From: Marinagarivorans cellulosilyticus | GTDB lineage: Bacteria > Pseudomonadota > Gammaproteobacteria > Pseudomonadales > Cellvibrionaceae | Direction of reading: 5' to 3' | DNA: 64,000 nucleotides | Assembly: GCF_021655555.1 (NCBI RefSeq) | Contig: NZ_AP023086.1 | Location: forward strand, 4,556,685-4,620,684 | Part shown: piece after piece, positions 46,097-55,458 of the stretch | Numbering within the stretch: the first letter of the stretch is position 1 | Layout of the letters: every line of letters begins with the position of its first letter | Program-made: the position numbers and the translations under genes | Notes under the pieces: model-generated | The model's input: only the letters and a program-made list of their open reading frames with translations | Database searches by the model: none | What the model was told of the DNA's origin: nothing

Positions 46097-46540
46097 GGCA
46101 TCTCTAAAAATGCACTTTTTCCTCGATAGCGGCTTACAGGTTTTCTCTCCTCGATATTCTGCTCCTGCAATGACTAATAAGGTGCTTCCTGCACCGATGC
46201 AAAACCTGTATTCAGTCCATCCATGGACATTAGCTCGTCCACGAGCCCTCACAAATTGAAGGGTCAATTTGCACAGCTTGCTGCCCGCAGGGTGAAGCGC
46301 AAGGATGCGCTGAATGATTTACACCACGTAAACTGCGGCTCTCGGCTTTGGCCTCCTCGACGGCGAGCTCCTGCGCCGTTCTAATAAGGTGCTTCCTGCA
46401 CCGATGCGTCGCTCTACCTCCTGAATCCATTCAGTCGTCCGAGCGGTGCTTGACCTCCACGGACGGAGGAAATGCAGAAAGTTGTCAGGAGCAACTTCTG
46501 TCCTTGCTCTCGCAAAAAAATTACTATTTTTAGAGGTACC
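46097..46540. mobile_element. MITE-like element, copy A (444 bp)
   Basis: Ends: left GGCATCTCTAAAAATGCAC, right (reverse complement) GGTACCTCTAAAAATAGTAA. Flanked by the exact 6-bp direct repeat CTAAAG (46091-46096 and 46541-46546). The left inner sequence GCGGCTTACAGG and the right inner TTGCTCTCGCAAAAAAATT recur in copies B and C. No transposase is encoded; the longer middle contains its own repeats (AATAAGGTGCTTCCTGCACCGATGC appears twice). Confidence 0.85.
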
Positions 46541-46566
46541 CTAAAGGGAATTTTTAGAGGCTCGCT

Positions 46567-46770
46567 CTATAAACAATGGCTTTTATATTGCGCTTTTCGT
46601 TGCGCGCAGCACTGCAGTATATCTTTCTTTTGCAATGCCGTTTTCTCCCGCCAGCCGGTAATATCTTCGAGTGTGCGATAACAACCTATGCATAGGTTAT
46701 TATCATCAAGGCAGCATTTTTTAATGCATGGGCTTGGAACATCTTCACTTTCGCTCTCTAGCTTATGAGT
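46567..46770 (-). CDS. DUF1289 domain protein
   Basis: The 67-residue protein carries the DUF1289 pattern: SPCIKKCCLDDNNLCIGCYRT followed by EDITGWREK. The conserved Cys spacing (CxxxC...CxGC) suggests binding of a metal or Fe-S cluster. ATG 46770 gives the usual family length; TTG 46812 would add 14 residues. It lies between two MITE-like blocks and may have come through the insertions undamaged. Confidence 0.85.
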   Translation of the reverse strand, partial: THKLESESEDVPSPCIKKCCLDDNNLCIGCYRTLEDITGWREKTALQKKDILQCCAQRKAQYKSHCL

Positions 46771-46831
46771 CATAAGGGATATTGGGCTGCCATGTGTTAT
46801 TGAATAGACCAAGCGAGAATACTAGCAATGA

Positions 46832-47180
46832 GGCACTTCTAAAAATTATCTTTTCCCGCGATAGCAGCTTACAATTTTTTGCCCTCACAAAAAAATTACG
46901 TAACTATTCTGCCACCTACGAAATTGAGTGCTAATTGATCATTTCCTAGGCCGCTCAAGCCATCTACGACTTTGTGCACCTGCAAAGTCTACCCCCACGC
47001 ATCCTTGCTGGGGCTGGGCGCTGAGCACGCACTCTGGAAAGCGTGCTCCTGCGCTTTCTCCCCCTTACAATCCCTGTAAGGCCCGGCGCGCAAGTGCATA
47101 GAAAACAATCAATCGGCCCTCCGAGTGAGCAATGTTTTTTATGGCTGAATAGTTACAAAATTGCTACTTTCACAGATGCC
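46832..47180. repeat. degenerate MITE copy with a nested inverted repeat
   Basis: The left end GGCACTTCTAAAAATTATC and inner GCGATAGCAGCTTACA resemble the MITE ends of copies A-C, and the right end is GATGCCC-like. Inside, GTAACTATTCTGCC (46900-46913) is complementary with one mismatch to GGCTGAATAGTTAC (47143-47156), suggesting a second, different inverted-repeat element within it. No matching flanking duplication was found, so it is older than the other copies. No gene is present. Confidence 0.5.
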
Positions 47181-47211
47181 CTTTAATAAAGATATCTATC
47201 GACAATTAGCC

Positions 47212-50200
47212 TCATCTTTTTGATTGGTATTCAATTAATTGTTGTTCTAATATTTTCTTTGCTGCTAGCACTTCTTTGTAATGCCCAGCTATCACAGCCT
47301 TATTGCCGTCTTCACATGCGTTTTCAAGTTTTTGGCTGCACTTCGCCAAAGCAACGCCGCCCATATTACCCGCCACCCCTCGCAAAGTATGGCAGCATTC
47401 ACGCGCTTTATCATAAGCTTGCTGGCTAATACATTTTTCTAAATCATCCATAATGCTTTTTTCATTATCAAGGTACAGGCCTATTAACCTCACTAACCGC
47501 TCGGGCTTATTACCTACACGCTTCAGCATAGCCTCGTAATCCCATGCCTTAAGTGCCACACTGTTTGAAGGCGTTATGTCTACTTTTTGCTCACTACTAG
47601 ACGGTTTTACTGCGTTACGCCCCCAATGCTTCAGCATTTTAATCAGCAAGTCTTCGTTGATAGGCTTGCTCATATAATCGTCCATGCCGGCATTAATGCA
47701 GCGCTCCCTATCTTCTTTCATCGCGTTAGCCGTCATAGCAACAATAGGAATAGCCCTATAACGTTCGCCCGCCTGCCCACTGCGAATCGCTTGTGAGGCC
47801 GCAAATCCGTCGAGCACCGGCATTTGGCAATCCATTAAAATAATATTGAATTCCGTATTGTCTGCATTTAATAAATCAAGTGCTTCTTGCCCATGGTTAG
47901 CAATAATAAGGTTTGCCTGCGTATCGGCCAATAAAAGTGAAACAAGCTCTTGGTTTACAGGGTTATCCTCTACAAGCAATATATTTAAATTAGAAACATC
48001 AATTGCACCGTCGTTGCGGTCTATCTCCGAAGCCTCAAGCTGTTTATGCGTTAACGATGTAACAAAATCGTGTGTTAATAACGGGGTAGCACTAGCAAGC
48101 ACAGGTCCATTTTCAAAAATAATAGCCAAAGCGTTATACAATACGGTACTCGGCGTAGGCTTAGAAAAGAATCCACTAAAGCCATAGCTAGCCATTTGCG
48201 CGGCATCGCCGGGGTTTCCCTGCGACGTCATCATAACAAGGGGAATATCCCTCCAGCGCTCATCCTTTTTTAAAGCCATGCCTAACATGGCGCCATTGGT
48301 ATTTGGCATTTGAAAGTCAATAATGGCGGCATCAAATAATGCCTCATTAGTCGTATTATTTTCCGTACTTGAAGCTTGCTGTAAATAGTGAATAGCTTCT
48401 TCAGCACTAGAAGCGCACACAACCTGTATATCTTTAATTTTTAGCTGCTCAGCAAAAATAGATAAATTAACAGCGTTATCATCAACAATCAGCACACGCC
48501 GACCAGACAAATCAACCACAGGCATCAGCGGGGCTTGCATACAGCCTTTATTCAAAACAATCTCACAGCGAAAGCAACTTCCCGAGCCTAACGTACTGGT
48601 AACGCTGACACGCCCATTCATTAAATCACACAATTGCCGAACAATGCTCAGCCCAAGCCCAGTGCCACCATACTGCCGGGTGGTTGAAGTATCCGCTTGG
48701 GTGAAAGCAGAAAAAAGGTCAGATTTTTTATGGTCAGGTATACCAATGCCGCTATCTTCAACTTCAATAACAATGCGAACCTGGTCTGTTTCAGGCTGCT
48801 CCCCGGCTATAGGTTGCGAAACGACTCGAACAATCACCTCACCTTTTTCAGTAAACTTCAGCGCATTGCCCAGTAAATTAGTGACAATTTGCCGTACCCT
48901 TGTAGGGTCGCCAACAACTCGAGTGCAGTCAATTTTATGAGTATCTAATATCAACTCTAAGCCTTTTTCTTCGGCTTTAAACGCATAGGTGTCGGCTATT
49001 TCACTAAAAAGTGGCGTCAATTCAAAGTCAATATTTTCTAGGCTCAGCTTACCGGCATCAATTTTAGAAAAGTCCAAAATATCATTAATAATGGTCAATA
49101 AAGATTTTGCACTAGTATCCGCTATTTCTACCTTGCGAGCTTGCTCCGGTGTTAGTCTCGTGCGCCGCAAAAGCCCTAACATTCCTAGCACGCCGTTCAT
49201 TGGTGTTCTTATTTCGTGGCTCATGCAGGCTAAAAAATCACTTTTCGCTTGATTTGCCGCTTCTGCGCGCTCGCTTTCATGCTCTAAGGCTAACTGCGTA
49301 TTTTTTTGCTCGGTAATATCAGTAAAAATAGAGATGTAATGCTTAATGCTACCATCAATATTTTTAACCGGTACTACCGTTCCCGAAACCCAATAGACAG
49401 AACCTTCCCTATCTTTATTGCACATCACTCCCTGCCAAATTTGGCCATTTTCTATGCATTGATAAAGCTCATCAAAAAATTCTTTTGAGTGATTACCCGA
49501 TATTAATACCCAATGGTTTTCCCCCACTATGTCTTCAAGAGCATAACCGCTAATATCAGCGAGCTTTTGATTGCCATAGGTAATAGTCCCATCAAGATCG
49601 GTAATCGCTACTATGGCATGATGCGCAAGAGCGATGCGCTGTTCCTCCAGCTCGAACATGGCTTGCTCTAGCGTTTTGTTATGGTTTTTCAGCTGTGTTT
49701 CATAATTACGACGCGCATCGAGCATTGTGTGTAAAGCGCTTGCCAAATCCGCTATCTCGTCATCTGAATCTACCTGAAAGCTTTGCTCAAGGTTACCCTT
49801 CGCAGCAAGTTTTGCTGCCTCCGACAAACGGCGAATCGGCGTTGTAATTTTTCGTGTAATAGAGAAGGTAAATATTGCTATACCTGCAACGCTTAGCAAC
49901 AATATCACTACTAAGCTATTGCGAAGCCAATAAACAGCGCTAAAAGCTAATCTTTCGTCGATCTCACTTACCAGTACCCAACTAACATTCAGCGCTTGAA
50001 CGGTATTTTGAATACCAACCACATCATAGCCAAACGGACCACGATAAACGCTAGCATCTACGGCATCATCTTTGCTCTCAGTACTATTTTCATTAATAAC
50101 CTGTAATTTAATTTTCTTATTCAGCACCATATCTTGTAAGGAGGCATACTCGACCTTGGATTTTTGGTTTTTATTTTTTCCTGCTTTTGCTCTTGGGTTG

Positions 50201-50943
50201 GAAAGATTGGGCACGGCAGAGCGCAACAAGCCGTCCGTACCGACTAAATAATGTTGTTTGCCGCCATTAGATAACACATCAAGAATTCGATCTATGCGCA
50301 CTTGCACAGCAAAAACCCCAGCCCTATTACCCCGCTCGTCCACAATAGCTGCAGTAAAAAAGCTCGATATAAGATGGTTAGATGGCGCATAGCGCTCGAG
50401 ATCAGAATACAGCGTCTCCCCACTTTGTAAGGTGCGATCAACTGCTTTTGCAAAACGCGTATTGGCGTATGGGCCTGTACGCAAATTGGTTCCTAAATCG
50501 CTTTCATGCGCTAGGGAGTACAAAATATTCGCGTGCTTATCAATCAAAAAAATGTCGTAAATATAATCATAATTCGCTAAGAATTGATGAATGTTGGTCG
50601 CGTGTTCAAACGTCACCTGTTGCCACGAAAAGCTCTGGGTATAGTCATTCAAGGCTTTTTGTGAAGCCTTAAAATCTAAACTCAAATTTTGCAGTAATTG
50701 AGCCACCTCATAGCTTTGCGCTAATGACTCAATATCTTTATCACGATAAAAAAACCAGTTTTCAATAAACGCCTTATTATTTGACGCCGTAGTTTCTAGC
50801 TCTGATCGTATCGCCGCTTGCAAACTCGACTTAACATTAATATAACCCAACAAGGACACCAGTAAAACCGGCGGTATTGCAACCACCAAAAACCACTGCG
50901 TTAGCTTATTACGCAGTTTTTGCGGTACAAATCGCCGCTCCAT
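47212..50943 (-). CDS. hybrid sensor histidine kinase with two receiver domains and an Hpt domain
   Basis: The 1243-residue membrane protein has helix 1 (about 15-35), a periplasmic Cache-like sensor (35-335), helix 2 (340-362), HAMP (363-420), PAS (435-555), HisKA with phospho-accepting His576 in MSHEIRTPMNG, HATPase (690-805; NALKF, DSGIGI, GTGLGL), receiver 1 with Asp876 in IIDFQMP, receiver 2 with Asp1038 in LMDCQMP, and Hpt with His1185 in CCHTLRG. All relay residues are present, so it can pass phosphate internally (H-D-D-H) to an unknown response regulator. It overlaps by one base the gene of a periplasmic binding protein, which may present a ligand to it. Confidence 0.93.
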   Translation of the reverse strand: MERRFVPQKLRNKLTQWFLVVAIPPVLLVSLLGYINVKSSLQAAIRSELETTASNNKAFIENWFFYRDKDIESLAQSYEVAQLLQNLSLDFKASQKALNDYTQSFSWQQVTFEHATNIHQFLANYDYIYDIFLIDKHANILYSLAHESDLGTNLRTGPYANTRFAKAVDRTLQSGETLYSDLERYAPSNHLISSFFTAAIVDERGNRAGVFAVQVRIDRILDVLSNGGKQHYLVGTDGLLRSAVPNLSNPRAKAGKNKNQKSKVEYASLQDMVLNKKIKLQVINENSTESKDDAVDASVYRGPFGYDVVGIQNTVQALNVSWVLVSEIDERLAFSAVYWLRNSLVVILLLSVAGIAIFTFSITRKITTPIRRLSEAAKLAAKGNLEQSFQVDSDDEIADLASALHTMLDARRNYETQLKNHNKTLEQAMFELEEQRIALAHHAIVAITDLDGTITYGNQKLADISGYALEDIVGENHWVLISGNHSKEFFDELYQCIENGQIWQGVMCNKDREGSVYWVSGTVVPVKNIDGSIKHYISIFTDITEQKNTQLALEHESERAEAANQAKSDFLACMSHEIRTPMNGVLGMLGLLRRTRLTPEQARKVEIADTSAKSLLTIINDILDFSKIDAGKLSLENIDFELTPLFSEIADTYAFKAEEKGLELILDTHKIDCTRVVGDPTRVRQIVTNLLGNALKFTEKGEVIVRVVSQPIAGEQPETDQVRIVIEVEDSGIGIPDHKKSDLFSAFTQADTSTTRQYGGTGLGLSIVRQLCDLMNGRVSVTSTLGSGSCFRCEIVLNKGCMQAPLMPVVDLSGRRVLIVDDNAVNLSIFAEQLKIKDIQVVCASSAEEAIHYLQQASSTENNTTNEALFDAAIIDFQMPNTNGAMLGMALKKDERWRDIPLVMMTSQGNPGDAAQMASYGFSGFFSKPTPSTVLYNALAIIFENGPVLASATPLLTHDFVTSLTHKQLEASEIDRNDGAIDVSNLNILLVEDNPVNQELVSLLLADTQANLIIANHGQEALDLLNADNTEFNIILMDCQMPVLDGFAASQAIRSGQAGERYRAIPIVAMTANAMKEDRERCINAGMDDYMSKPINEDLLIKMLKHWGRNAVKPSSSEQKVDITPSNSVALKAWDYEAMLKRVGNKPERLVRLIGLYLDNEKSIMDDLEKCISQQAYDKARECCHTLRGVAGNMGGVALAKCSQKLENACEDGNKAVIAGHYKEVLAAKKILEQQLIEYQSKR

Positions 50944-52133
50944 TATTGCGACTCCACAGCACTTTCGCTCGGGCTATGCTCTACTGCGGAGCCGGCATCA
51001 GGTAAAAATCGCGCATCGGCAAAAACTTGCAAATCAACACTTTGCGCCAGCAAACCGCTTTCAAGCGCAGCGTCCATAATGCTGGCTAAGCCAGGCACAT
51101 CAACCGCTAGATTTTGATAATTTATCACGCGTAAATTGGGGTCCAAACTAGCAACAATGGCTGCGCGCGTATGCTCTGGTATATGGCGCTGAATTTTAAC
51201 TACCAAATCATCGAGCAGTGCCCCGCCCTCCGTGCGCGCCCGTTCTATATCGCGCCCAGCCTGTTTTATTGCAGCCATAACTTCTTGCACCGCCAAGTAT
51301 TTAGTCGCTAAAGCTGCATCACTAGCAATCGCAATGCATTCAACATGGCCATACTGAGTGGGTAACACATCCTTGGAATACCACGCGACGCGACCAAAGC
51401 CTTGGGTCTCAACAATATCAGCCCATGGGAGCGATTGTTCAAAAGCAGCAGGGGTTGCCCTCTGGCCTTCAGATTTAATAAATAGGGGCGCTTTAGCAGG
51501 CGCAATGGGTAAAGATTCAACCTGAGCATGGCTGTTATGATCAAAGCCTAGCGAAACGCCATGTTTTTTCAAATAATGGTACAGCACCACATTGTGAGTC
51601 GAAAATTTATGCGGCACTCCTACTCTTACTCGCTCGCGAGTGCGCGTAAAATACTGCGCCATGGCTTTGGCAATTTGCGCGTCGGGTTTGCGCGACGCGC
51701 GCTCAAGAGGCAAGTGGACTTGCTTTGCCAGCACCTCATTAATGGCTAGGGCGTTGCCGTCGCGATGCATTAGCCCCACCCAACGAAATGAAGGTTGCTC
51801 GCGGTACATATCTAGCGCCAAAGGCGCCATTGTATATGCCATATCTGCGCGCCCCTCTTTAAAATAAGCGCGCAGCAAATCCCAGCTTGGCATGCGAGTC
51901 AGGGTAAAGTTAGCGTGCTTAAAGCTAGCAGCGTAATTCTCGTAAGCAATGATCGCCGCATAGTGATCTGCTAACGGAATATAAGCCGCTTCGATATCCT
52001 GCTTACCCACTTCGTCGGCTTGCGTGTGATGGTTTTTACTGGCATTCAGTTCCTGAACCACAGCAGCCTGTGCCGCAACGCACACGACGAAAAACCCCAC
52101 ATACAGCCTCCAGCCGCTTAATCCAAGGGACAT
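50943..52133 (-). CDS. periplasmic substrate-binding protein (NrtA/CmpA type) linked to the histidine kinase
   Basis: Start ATG 52133 follows GGAGAGGAT closely and gives a signal peptide (LYVGFFVVCVAAQA); the longer frame from 52184 lacks both. The roughly 396-residue product has the fold of ABC nitrate/bicarbonate-type binding proteins: EAAYIPLADHYAAIIAYE near the N-terminus, the RMPSWDLLRAYFKEGRADMAYTMAPLAL module, and the second lobe with VGVPHKFSTHN. Such proteins normally deliver a substrate to an ABC permease, but no permease or ATPase gene is adjacent; instead the stop (TAATG) overlaps the kinase start. It is likely the sensor subunit of the two-protein receptor. Confidence 0.82.
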   Translation of the reverse strand: MSLGLSGWRLYVGFFVVCVAAQAAVVQELNASKNHHTQADEVGKQDIEAAYIPLADHYAAIIAYENYAASFKHANFTLTRMPSWDLLRAYFKEGRADMAYTMAPLALDMYREQPSFRWVGLMHRDGNALAINEVLAKQVHLPLERASRKPDAQIAKAMAQYFTRTRERVRVGVPHKFSTHNVVLYHYLKKHGVSLGFDHNSHAQVESLPIAPAKAPLFIKSEGQRATPAAFEQSLPWADIVETQGFGRVAWYSKDVLPTQYGHVECIAIASDAALATKYLAVQEVMAAIKQAGRDIERARTEGGALLDDLVVKIQRHIPEHTRAAIVASLDPNLRVINYQNLAVDVPGLASIMDAALESGLLAQSVDLQVFADARFLPDAGSAVEHSPSESAVESQ

Positions 52134-52378
52134 ATCCTCTCCTTTGATAGAGGCCTGCCATTTATTAATACGTGCGGTCTGCAATAGCCGCCAAGGCGCC
52201 GTTATATCGCCACATAGCGCCCGCCCGCTTACAACTCAATTAACAAGTGCTCTTTAAACAGTCTAGCCATCAGCCCAGTATTTGCGCAGCCATGGTGCAT
52301 ATTTAGAGCTTATATTCGCAGGCCGTCTAACGGTAAACAGCATTAATGCCAAGCGCTATAAGCTGGCTCTAGCAATAG
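52134..52378. other. intergenic region upstream of the binding-protein operon
   Basis: About 245 nt before MITE copy B, probably holding the minus-strand promoter of the binding-protein/kinase operon. Nothing else recognised. Confidence 0.35.
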
Positions 52379-52564
52379 GGCATCTCTAAAAATGCACTTT
52401 TTCCGCGATAGCGGCTTACAGGTTTTCGCTCCTGCAAAACCTGTATTCGGTCCATCCATGCACATTAGCTCCGTCCTCGAGTCCTCATTTACACCACGTA
52501 AACTGCGGCTCTCCGGGCGGTGCTTCCTTGCTCTCACACAAAAATTACTATTTTTAGAGGTGCC
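52379..52564. mobile_element. MITE-like element, copy B (186 bp)
   Basis: Left end GGCATCTCTAAAAATGCAC and right end (reverse complement) GGCACCTCTAAAAATAGTAA. Flanked by the exact 6-bp direct repeat CAATAG (52373-52378 and 52565-52570). The body contains GCGGCTTACAGG, CATTTACACCACGTAAACTGC and TTGCTCTC, shared with copies A and C. It sits between divergent genes and disrupts none. Confidence 0.88.
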
Positions 52565-52749
52565 CAATAGCGAATAGCATTAATAACGCCGGGAGTACGC
52601 TCCCTTTGAGTACGAATTAAAGCACGACAGATAGATTTGACAGACTTTGGCGGAAGGTATATCTTATGTATATACATTGCATATGCATTGTATGGCATTT
52701 ACTTTTTGTAATGTTAGACTGCACCATCTCAATTTTGGACTTATCGGAT

Positions 52750-52923
52750 ATGGCCAGTACTACCGGCAAGAAACAAGCTAAAAAAGACAGCCAATTAATT
52801 ATTCGGATAAATACGAAAGAGCGCGATGAATTTGTCGCCCTTTGCGAATCACTGGATACCAGTGCCGCACGGGAAATACGACGCTTCATTCGCACTTTTC
52901 AAAAAGAGCACGGCGGCAATTAA
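52750..52923 (+). CDS. small ribbon-helix-helix-like DNA-binding protein
   Basis: A 57-residue basic protein. The pattern QLIIRINTKERDEFVALCESLDTSAAREIRRFI fits a ribbon-helix-helix (Arc/CopG) fold: an amphipathic beta strand and two helices. ATG 52750 fits the domain; the longer frame from 52666 adds a hydrophobic stretch that looks like untranslated promoter DNA. Upstream, TATACATTGCATATGCATTGTA (52671-52692) is nearly palindromic and could be its operator. There is no toxin partner next to it, so a plasmid-type antitoxin is not supported. Confidence 0.7.
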   Translation: MASTTGKKQAKKDSQLIIRINTKERDEFVALCESLDTSAAREIRRFIRTFQKEHGGN

Positions 52924-53003
52924 ACTCCGCCATCTGTGCACTTTATAAATTGAAATGGTGAAACTTAACCCGCTTATTCTAAAAAGCACACAGGAGAAAC
53001 CCT

Positions 53004-53117
53004 ATGTCTAAGAAAGTTAAATCAATCAAAAAAGAAATCAAAGCCCGTAAAGCTAAAATCAGCAAGCAAGAAAGCAAACTGAAAAAGCTGAAGAAGTCTT
53101 TAAAGAAAGCCGCCTAG
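53004..53117 (+). CDS. Lys-rich 37-residue micro-protein
   Basis: MSKKVKSIKKEIKARKAKI continues in the same style to LKKSLKKAA. About 16 of 37 residues are Lys or Arg and the pattern is that of one long amphipathic helix. The start follows CAGGAGAAACCCT, a strong ribosome binding site, and the gene is followed by a GC-rich hairpin. It is 80 nt downstream of the RHH gene. I recall similar short basic proteins in related marine bacteria but no name. Nucleic-acid binding is an inference from charge alone. Confidence 0.7.
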   Translation: MSKKVKSIKKEIKARKAKISKQESKLKKLKKSLKKAA

Positions 53118-53156
53118 CGCTTTACCTATAGCGCGGAATATTCACGCTATAGCTAC

Positions 53157-53183
53157 CCAGCGCCACCGTCTTGGTGGCGCTGG
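53157..53183 (+). terminator. hairpin, probable terminator of the micro-protein gene
   Basis: CCAGCGCCACC and GGTGGCGCTGG form a perfect 11-bp stem with a GTCTT loop. There is no T-run after it, so termination may be weak or factor-dependent. Confidence 0.6.
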
Positions 53184-53279
53184 AGCTCGTCACCGCCCCT
53201 CCCCAAAGCTCCGCCAACAGCATTATTTCGCCACTTTAGCAGTGTATACTTACCCTTTTTCATTAATTAGGTAGTCAGC

Positions 53280-54113
53280 ATGTTGGAATTGGGCCGCACC
53301 CACACCCTTGAAGTGGTAAAACAAGTCACCTTCGGCTTTTACTTAGATGGCAAAAACTTAGGGGAAGTATTACTCCCCAACCGCGTAGCTCCTAAAGACA
53401 CCAAGCTTGGCAGCACGCTAGAAGCGTTCATTTACCTCGATTCAGAAGATCGGCCAATAGCTACTACCCGCAAACCGCACGCACAAACGGGGGAATTTGC
53501 TTATTTACGGGTCGTCGATACCAACACTTACGGCGCCTTTTTGGATTGGGGGCTAGACAAAGATCTGTTCGTCCCGTTTGCAGAACAGCATAAAAAAATG
53601 GAAGTTGGCCGCTCTTATCTTGTACGGCTTTATGTCGACCCTCGCGATGAACGCATTGTCGCTTCTTCTAAAATCGATAAATTTGTACGTGAAGACTCAC
53701 CTGAAAACCTTACAAACGGGCAGGCTGTAGATTTAATCATCGCTAACTCCACTGAACTTGGCTTCAAAGCAATTATTAACCACAGCCATTGGGGCGTACT
53801 GTATAAAGCCGACGTTTTTGAACGCCTAAGCTTTGGCCAAAGTATTAAAGGGTTTATCCGGCAAATTCGCGACGACGGCAAAATAGACTTAACTTTAAAT
53901 GGCGGTAGCCGCTCGCACGACAAAAACACTCAAAAAATACTGGCCTACCTTAAGAAAAACAACGGCTACGCTCCACTTCACGACAAAACCGAACCCGCGG
54001 TTATTTCTGCTGAGCTAGGCATGAGCAAAGGCGCTTTTAAAAAAGCCATCGGTAACTTATATAAAAAGAAAGAGTTATTACTTGAAGGTGATGGCATTAG
54101 GCTTACTGAATAA
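53280..54113 (+). CDS. S1-like RNA-binding protein, CvfB/YitL family
   Basis: The 277-residue cytoplasmic protein has three S1-type OB domains and a winged-helix end, as in CvfB: VTFGFYLDGKNLGEVLLPNR (S1-like 1), YLRVVDTNTYGAFLDWGLDKDLFVPFAEQ (S1 2), LGFKAIINHSHWGVLYKADVF (S1 3) and ISAELGMSKGAFKKAIGNLYKK at the C-terminus (winged helix). CvfB-like proteins bind RNA and affect virulence-factor expression in Staphylococcus; the role here is unknown. It is monocistronic, ATG 53280 with a modest site GTAGTCAGC. Confidence 0.88.
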   Translation: MLELGRTHTLEVVKQVTFGFYLDGKNLGEVLLPNRVAPKDTKLGSTLEAFIYLDSEDRPIATTRKPHAQTGEFAYLRVVDTNTYGAFLDWGLDKDLFVPFAEQHKKMEVGRSYLVRLYVDPRDERIVASSKIDKFVREDSPENLTNGQAVDLIIANSTELGFKAIINHSHWGVLYKADVFERLSFGQSIKGFIRQIRDDGKIDLTLNGGSRSHDKNTQKILAYLKKNNGYAPLHDKTEPAVISAELGMSKGAFKKAIGNLYKKKELLLEGDGIRLTE

Positions 54114-54182
54114 CTGACAGAGAGCCTTAACGGCTACTCCGCTCATAGCAAGGTTATTGTTTATGCGTGGGAAGCAATGCCC

Positions 54183-55364
54183 CCAGGGCCCCCTAGTAAT
54201 AATCAACCGCATTGTCTAAGATTTGCTCGTTTTTATAACCTTTAGCGAGAATTGAGTGACCTTAGACGAATGTACGGCTCATATTACTGATCCGAGACAA
54301 GATAAAAACAAGAAATACGCGTTATCGAGCCTCCTGCTGATCATATTTTCCTCAACCATCAGTGGATATGACACCCCAGAAGCTATGGTTGAATTTGCCA
54401 AGCTAAAGCATGAATGGCTCCAGCGTTTTGTCACTTTAGACTCAATACCTTGTGTTGAAACGCTACGTTTTTTCATTTGCTCAATAAATACAGAGGAGTT
54501 AATAAAAGGCTTCGAAGCATTCATTCAAGAGGCAGGTGAAGGGGATATTATTTCGATTGACGGCAAGACTATGAGAGGTACAAGGCATAGCGCTCTAGAT
54601 ACCATTCACATGGTAAGTGCTTGGTCAAAAAAACAAGGGGTAACGTTGACGGCGCTAAAAACTAAAGACAAATCAAATGAAATACAAACGATTCCTTTGG
54701 TGCTTGATCTAATCGATATTAACGGTGCCATTGTTACAACGGATGCAATGGGCTGCCAAGTAAAAATAGCCGATAAAATTCGCAGTGGGGGAGGCGATTA
54801 TGTACTTCAACTAAAAGACAACCAAAAGGCGTTACGTGCTGAGATAGAAGCGTATTACCACAAATTAAGACGCGAAGACTTTGCCAACACAACCCATGAT
54901 ACCTATGAAGAAGTCGATAAAGGTCATGGTCGAATTGAGCAAAGAAAAACGCATCATGTAGAAATTAGCGGCTGGGTTAATTCAGCGAGAAAATGGTGTG
55001 ATGCTAATTCACTGATTCGTGTCGAACGCAATACAATAAAAGGCGAAAAAGAGTCATCAGAAGTTTCTTGGTATTTAAGCTCTTTGGCGGTTGACGCGCA
55101 ACGCGGCGCCGATGCAGTTCGAAGTCACTGGGGAGTTGAAAATAATTTACACTGGCAACTCGATGTTACCTTCAAAGAGGATGAATGTAGGCTCGCATCT
55201 GGAGCGGCGGCAATGGCTGTTATAAAAAGGTTTTGCATGAATTTGCTAAAGGTTAACGATACGAGTAAGCGCAGATTAAAACACCGAGTCATGGCCTCCG
55301 CTATTGATGATGACTATAGGGCAAAAATTCTACTGTCTGTCTAATTATTGCTAGGAGGCCCTGG
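54183..55364 (+). mobile_element. ISAs1-family insertion sequence, 1182 bp
   Basis: Imperfect terminal inverted repeats: left CCAGGGCCCCCTAGTAATAA, right (reverse complement) CCAGGGCCTCCTAGCAATAA. Flanked by the exact 8-bp direct repeat CAATGCCC (54175-54182 and 55365-55372), typical of the family. One transposase gene fills the element. It is inserted between the CvfB-like gene and the GH25 gene without breaking either. Confidence 0.92.
54256..55344 (+). CDS. ISAs1-family transposase
   Basis: The 362-residue protein has the H-repeat-associated N-terminal domain (DPRQDKNKKYALSSLLLIIF) and the DDE core: Asp in DIISIDGKTMRGT, Asp in GAIVTTDAMGCQ and Glu in HWGVENNLHWQLDVTFKEDECR. No defect is visible. 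GTG 54256 is the start proposed; a ribosome binding site is not obvious. Confidence 0.93.
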   Translation: MTLDECTAHITDPRQDKNKKYALSSLLLIIFSSTISGYDTPEAMVEFAKLKHEWLQRFVTLDSIPCVETLRFFICSINTEELIKGFEAFIQEAGEGDIISIDGKTMRGTRHSALDTIHMVSAWSKKQGVTLTALKTKDKSNEIQTIPLVLDLIDINGAIVTTDAMGCQVKIADKIRSGGGDYVLQLKDNQKALRAEIEAYYHKLRREDFANTTHDTYEEVDKGHGRIEQRKTHHVEISGWVNSARKWCDANSLIRVERNTIKGEKESSEVSWYLSSLAVDAQRGADAVRSHWGVENNLHWQLDVTFKEDECRLASGAAAMAVIKRFCMNLLKVNDTSKRRLKHRVMASAIDDDYRAKILLSV

Positions 55365-55458
55365 CAATGCCCCTTTGGCGGCTAGCCGCTATTTTGTTAA
55401 CAAGTGCTGAGTTGGCCTATACTTTAAAGCTTAAGCCACAAGCCAAAGAAACAAATCC

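Noticed and set aside
52750..53117. Toxin-antitoxin pair (RHH antitoxin plus small partner)
   Set aside because: The downstream 37-residue protein is a pure Lys-rich helix unlike any toxin fold I know, the genes are 80 nt apart and no overlap suggests coupling.
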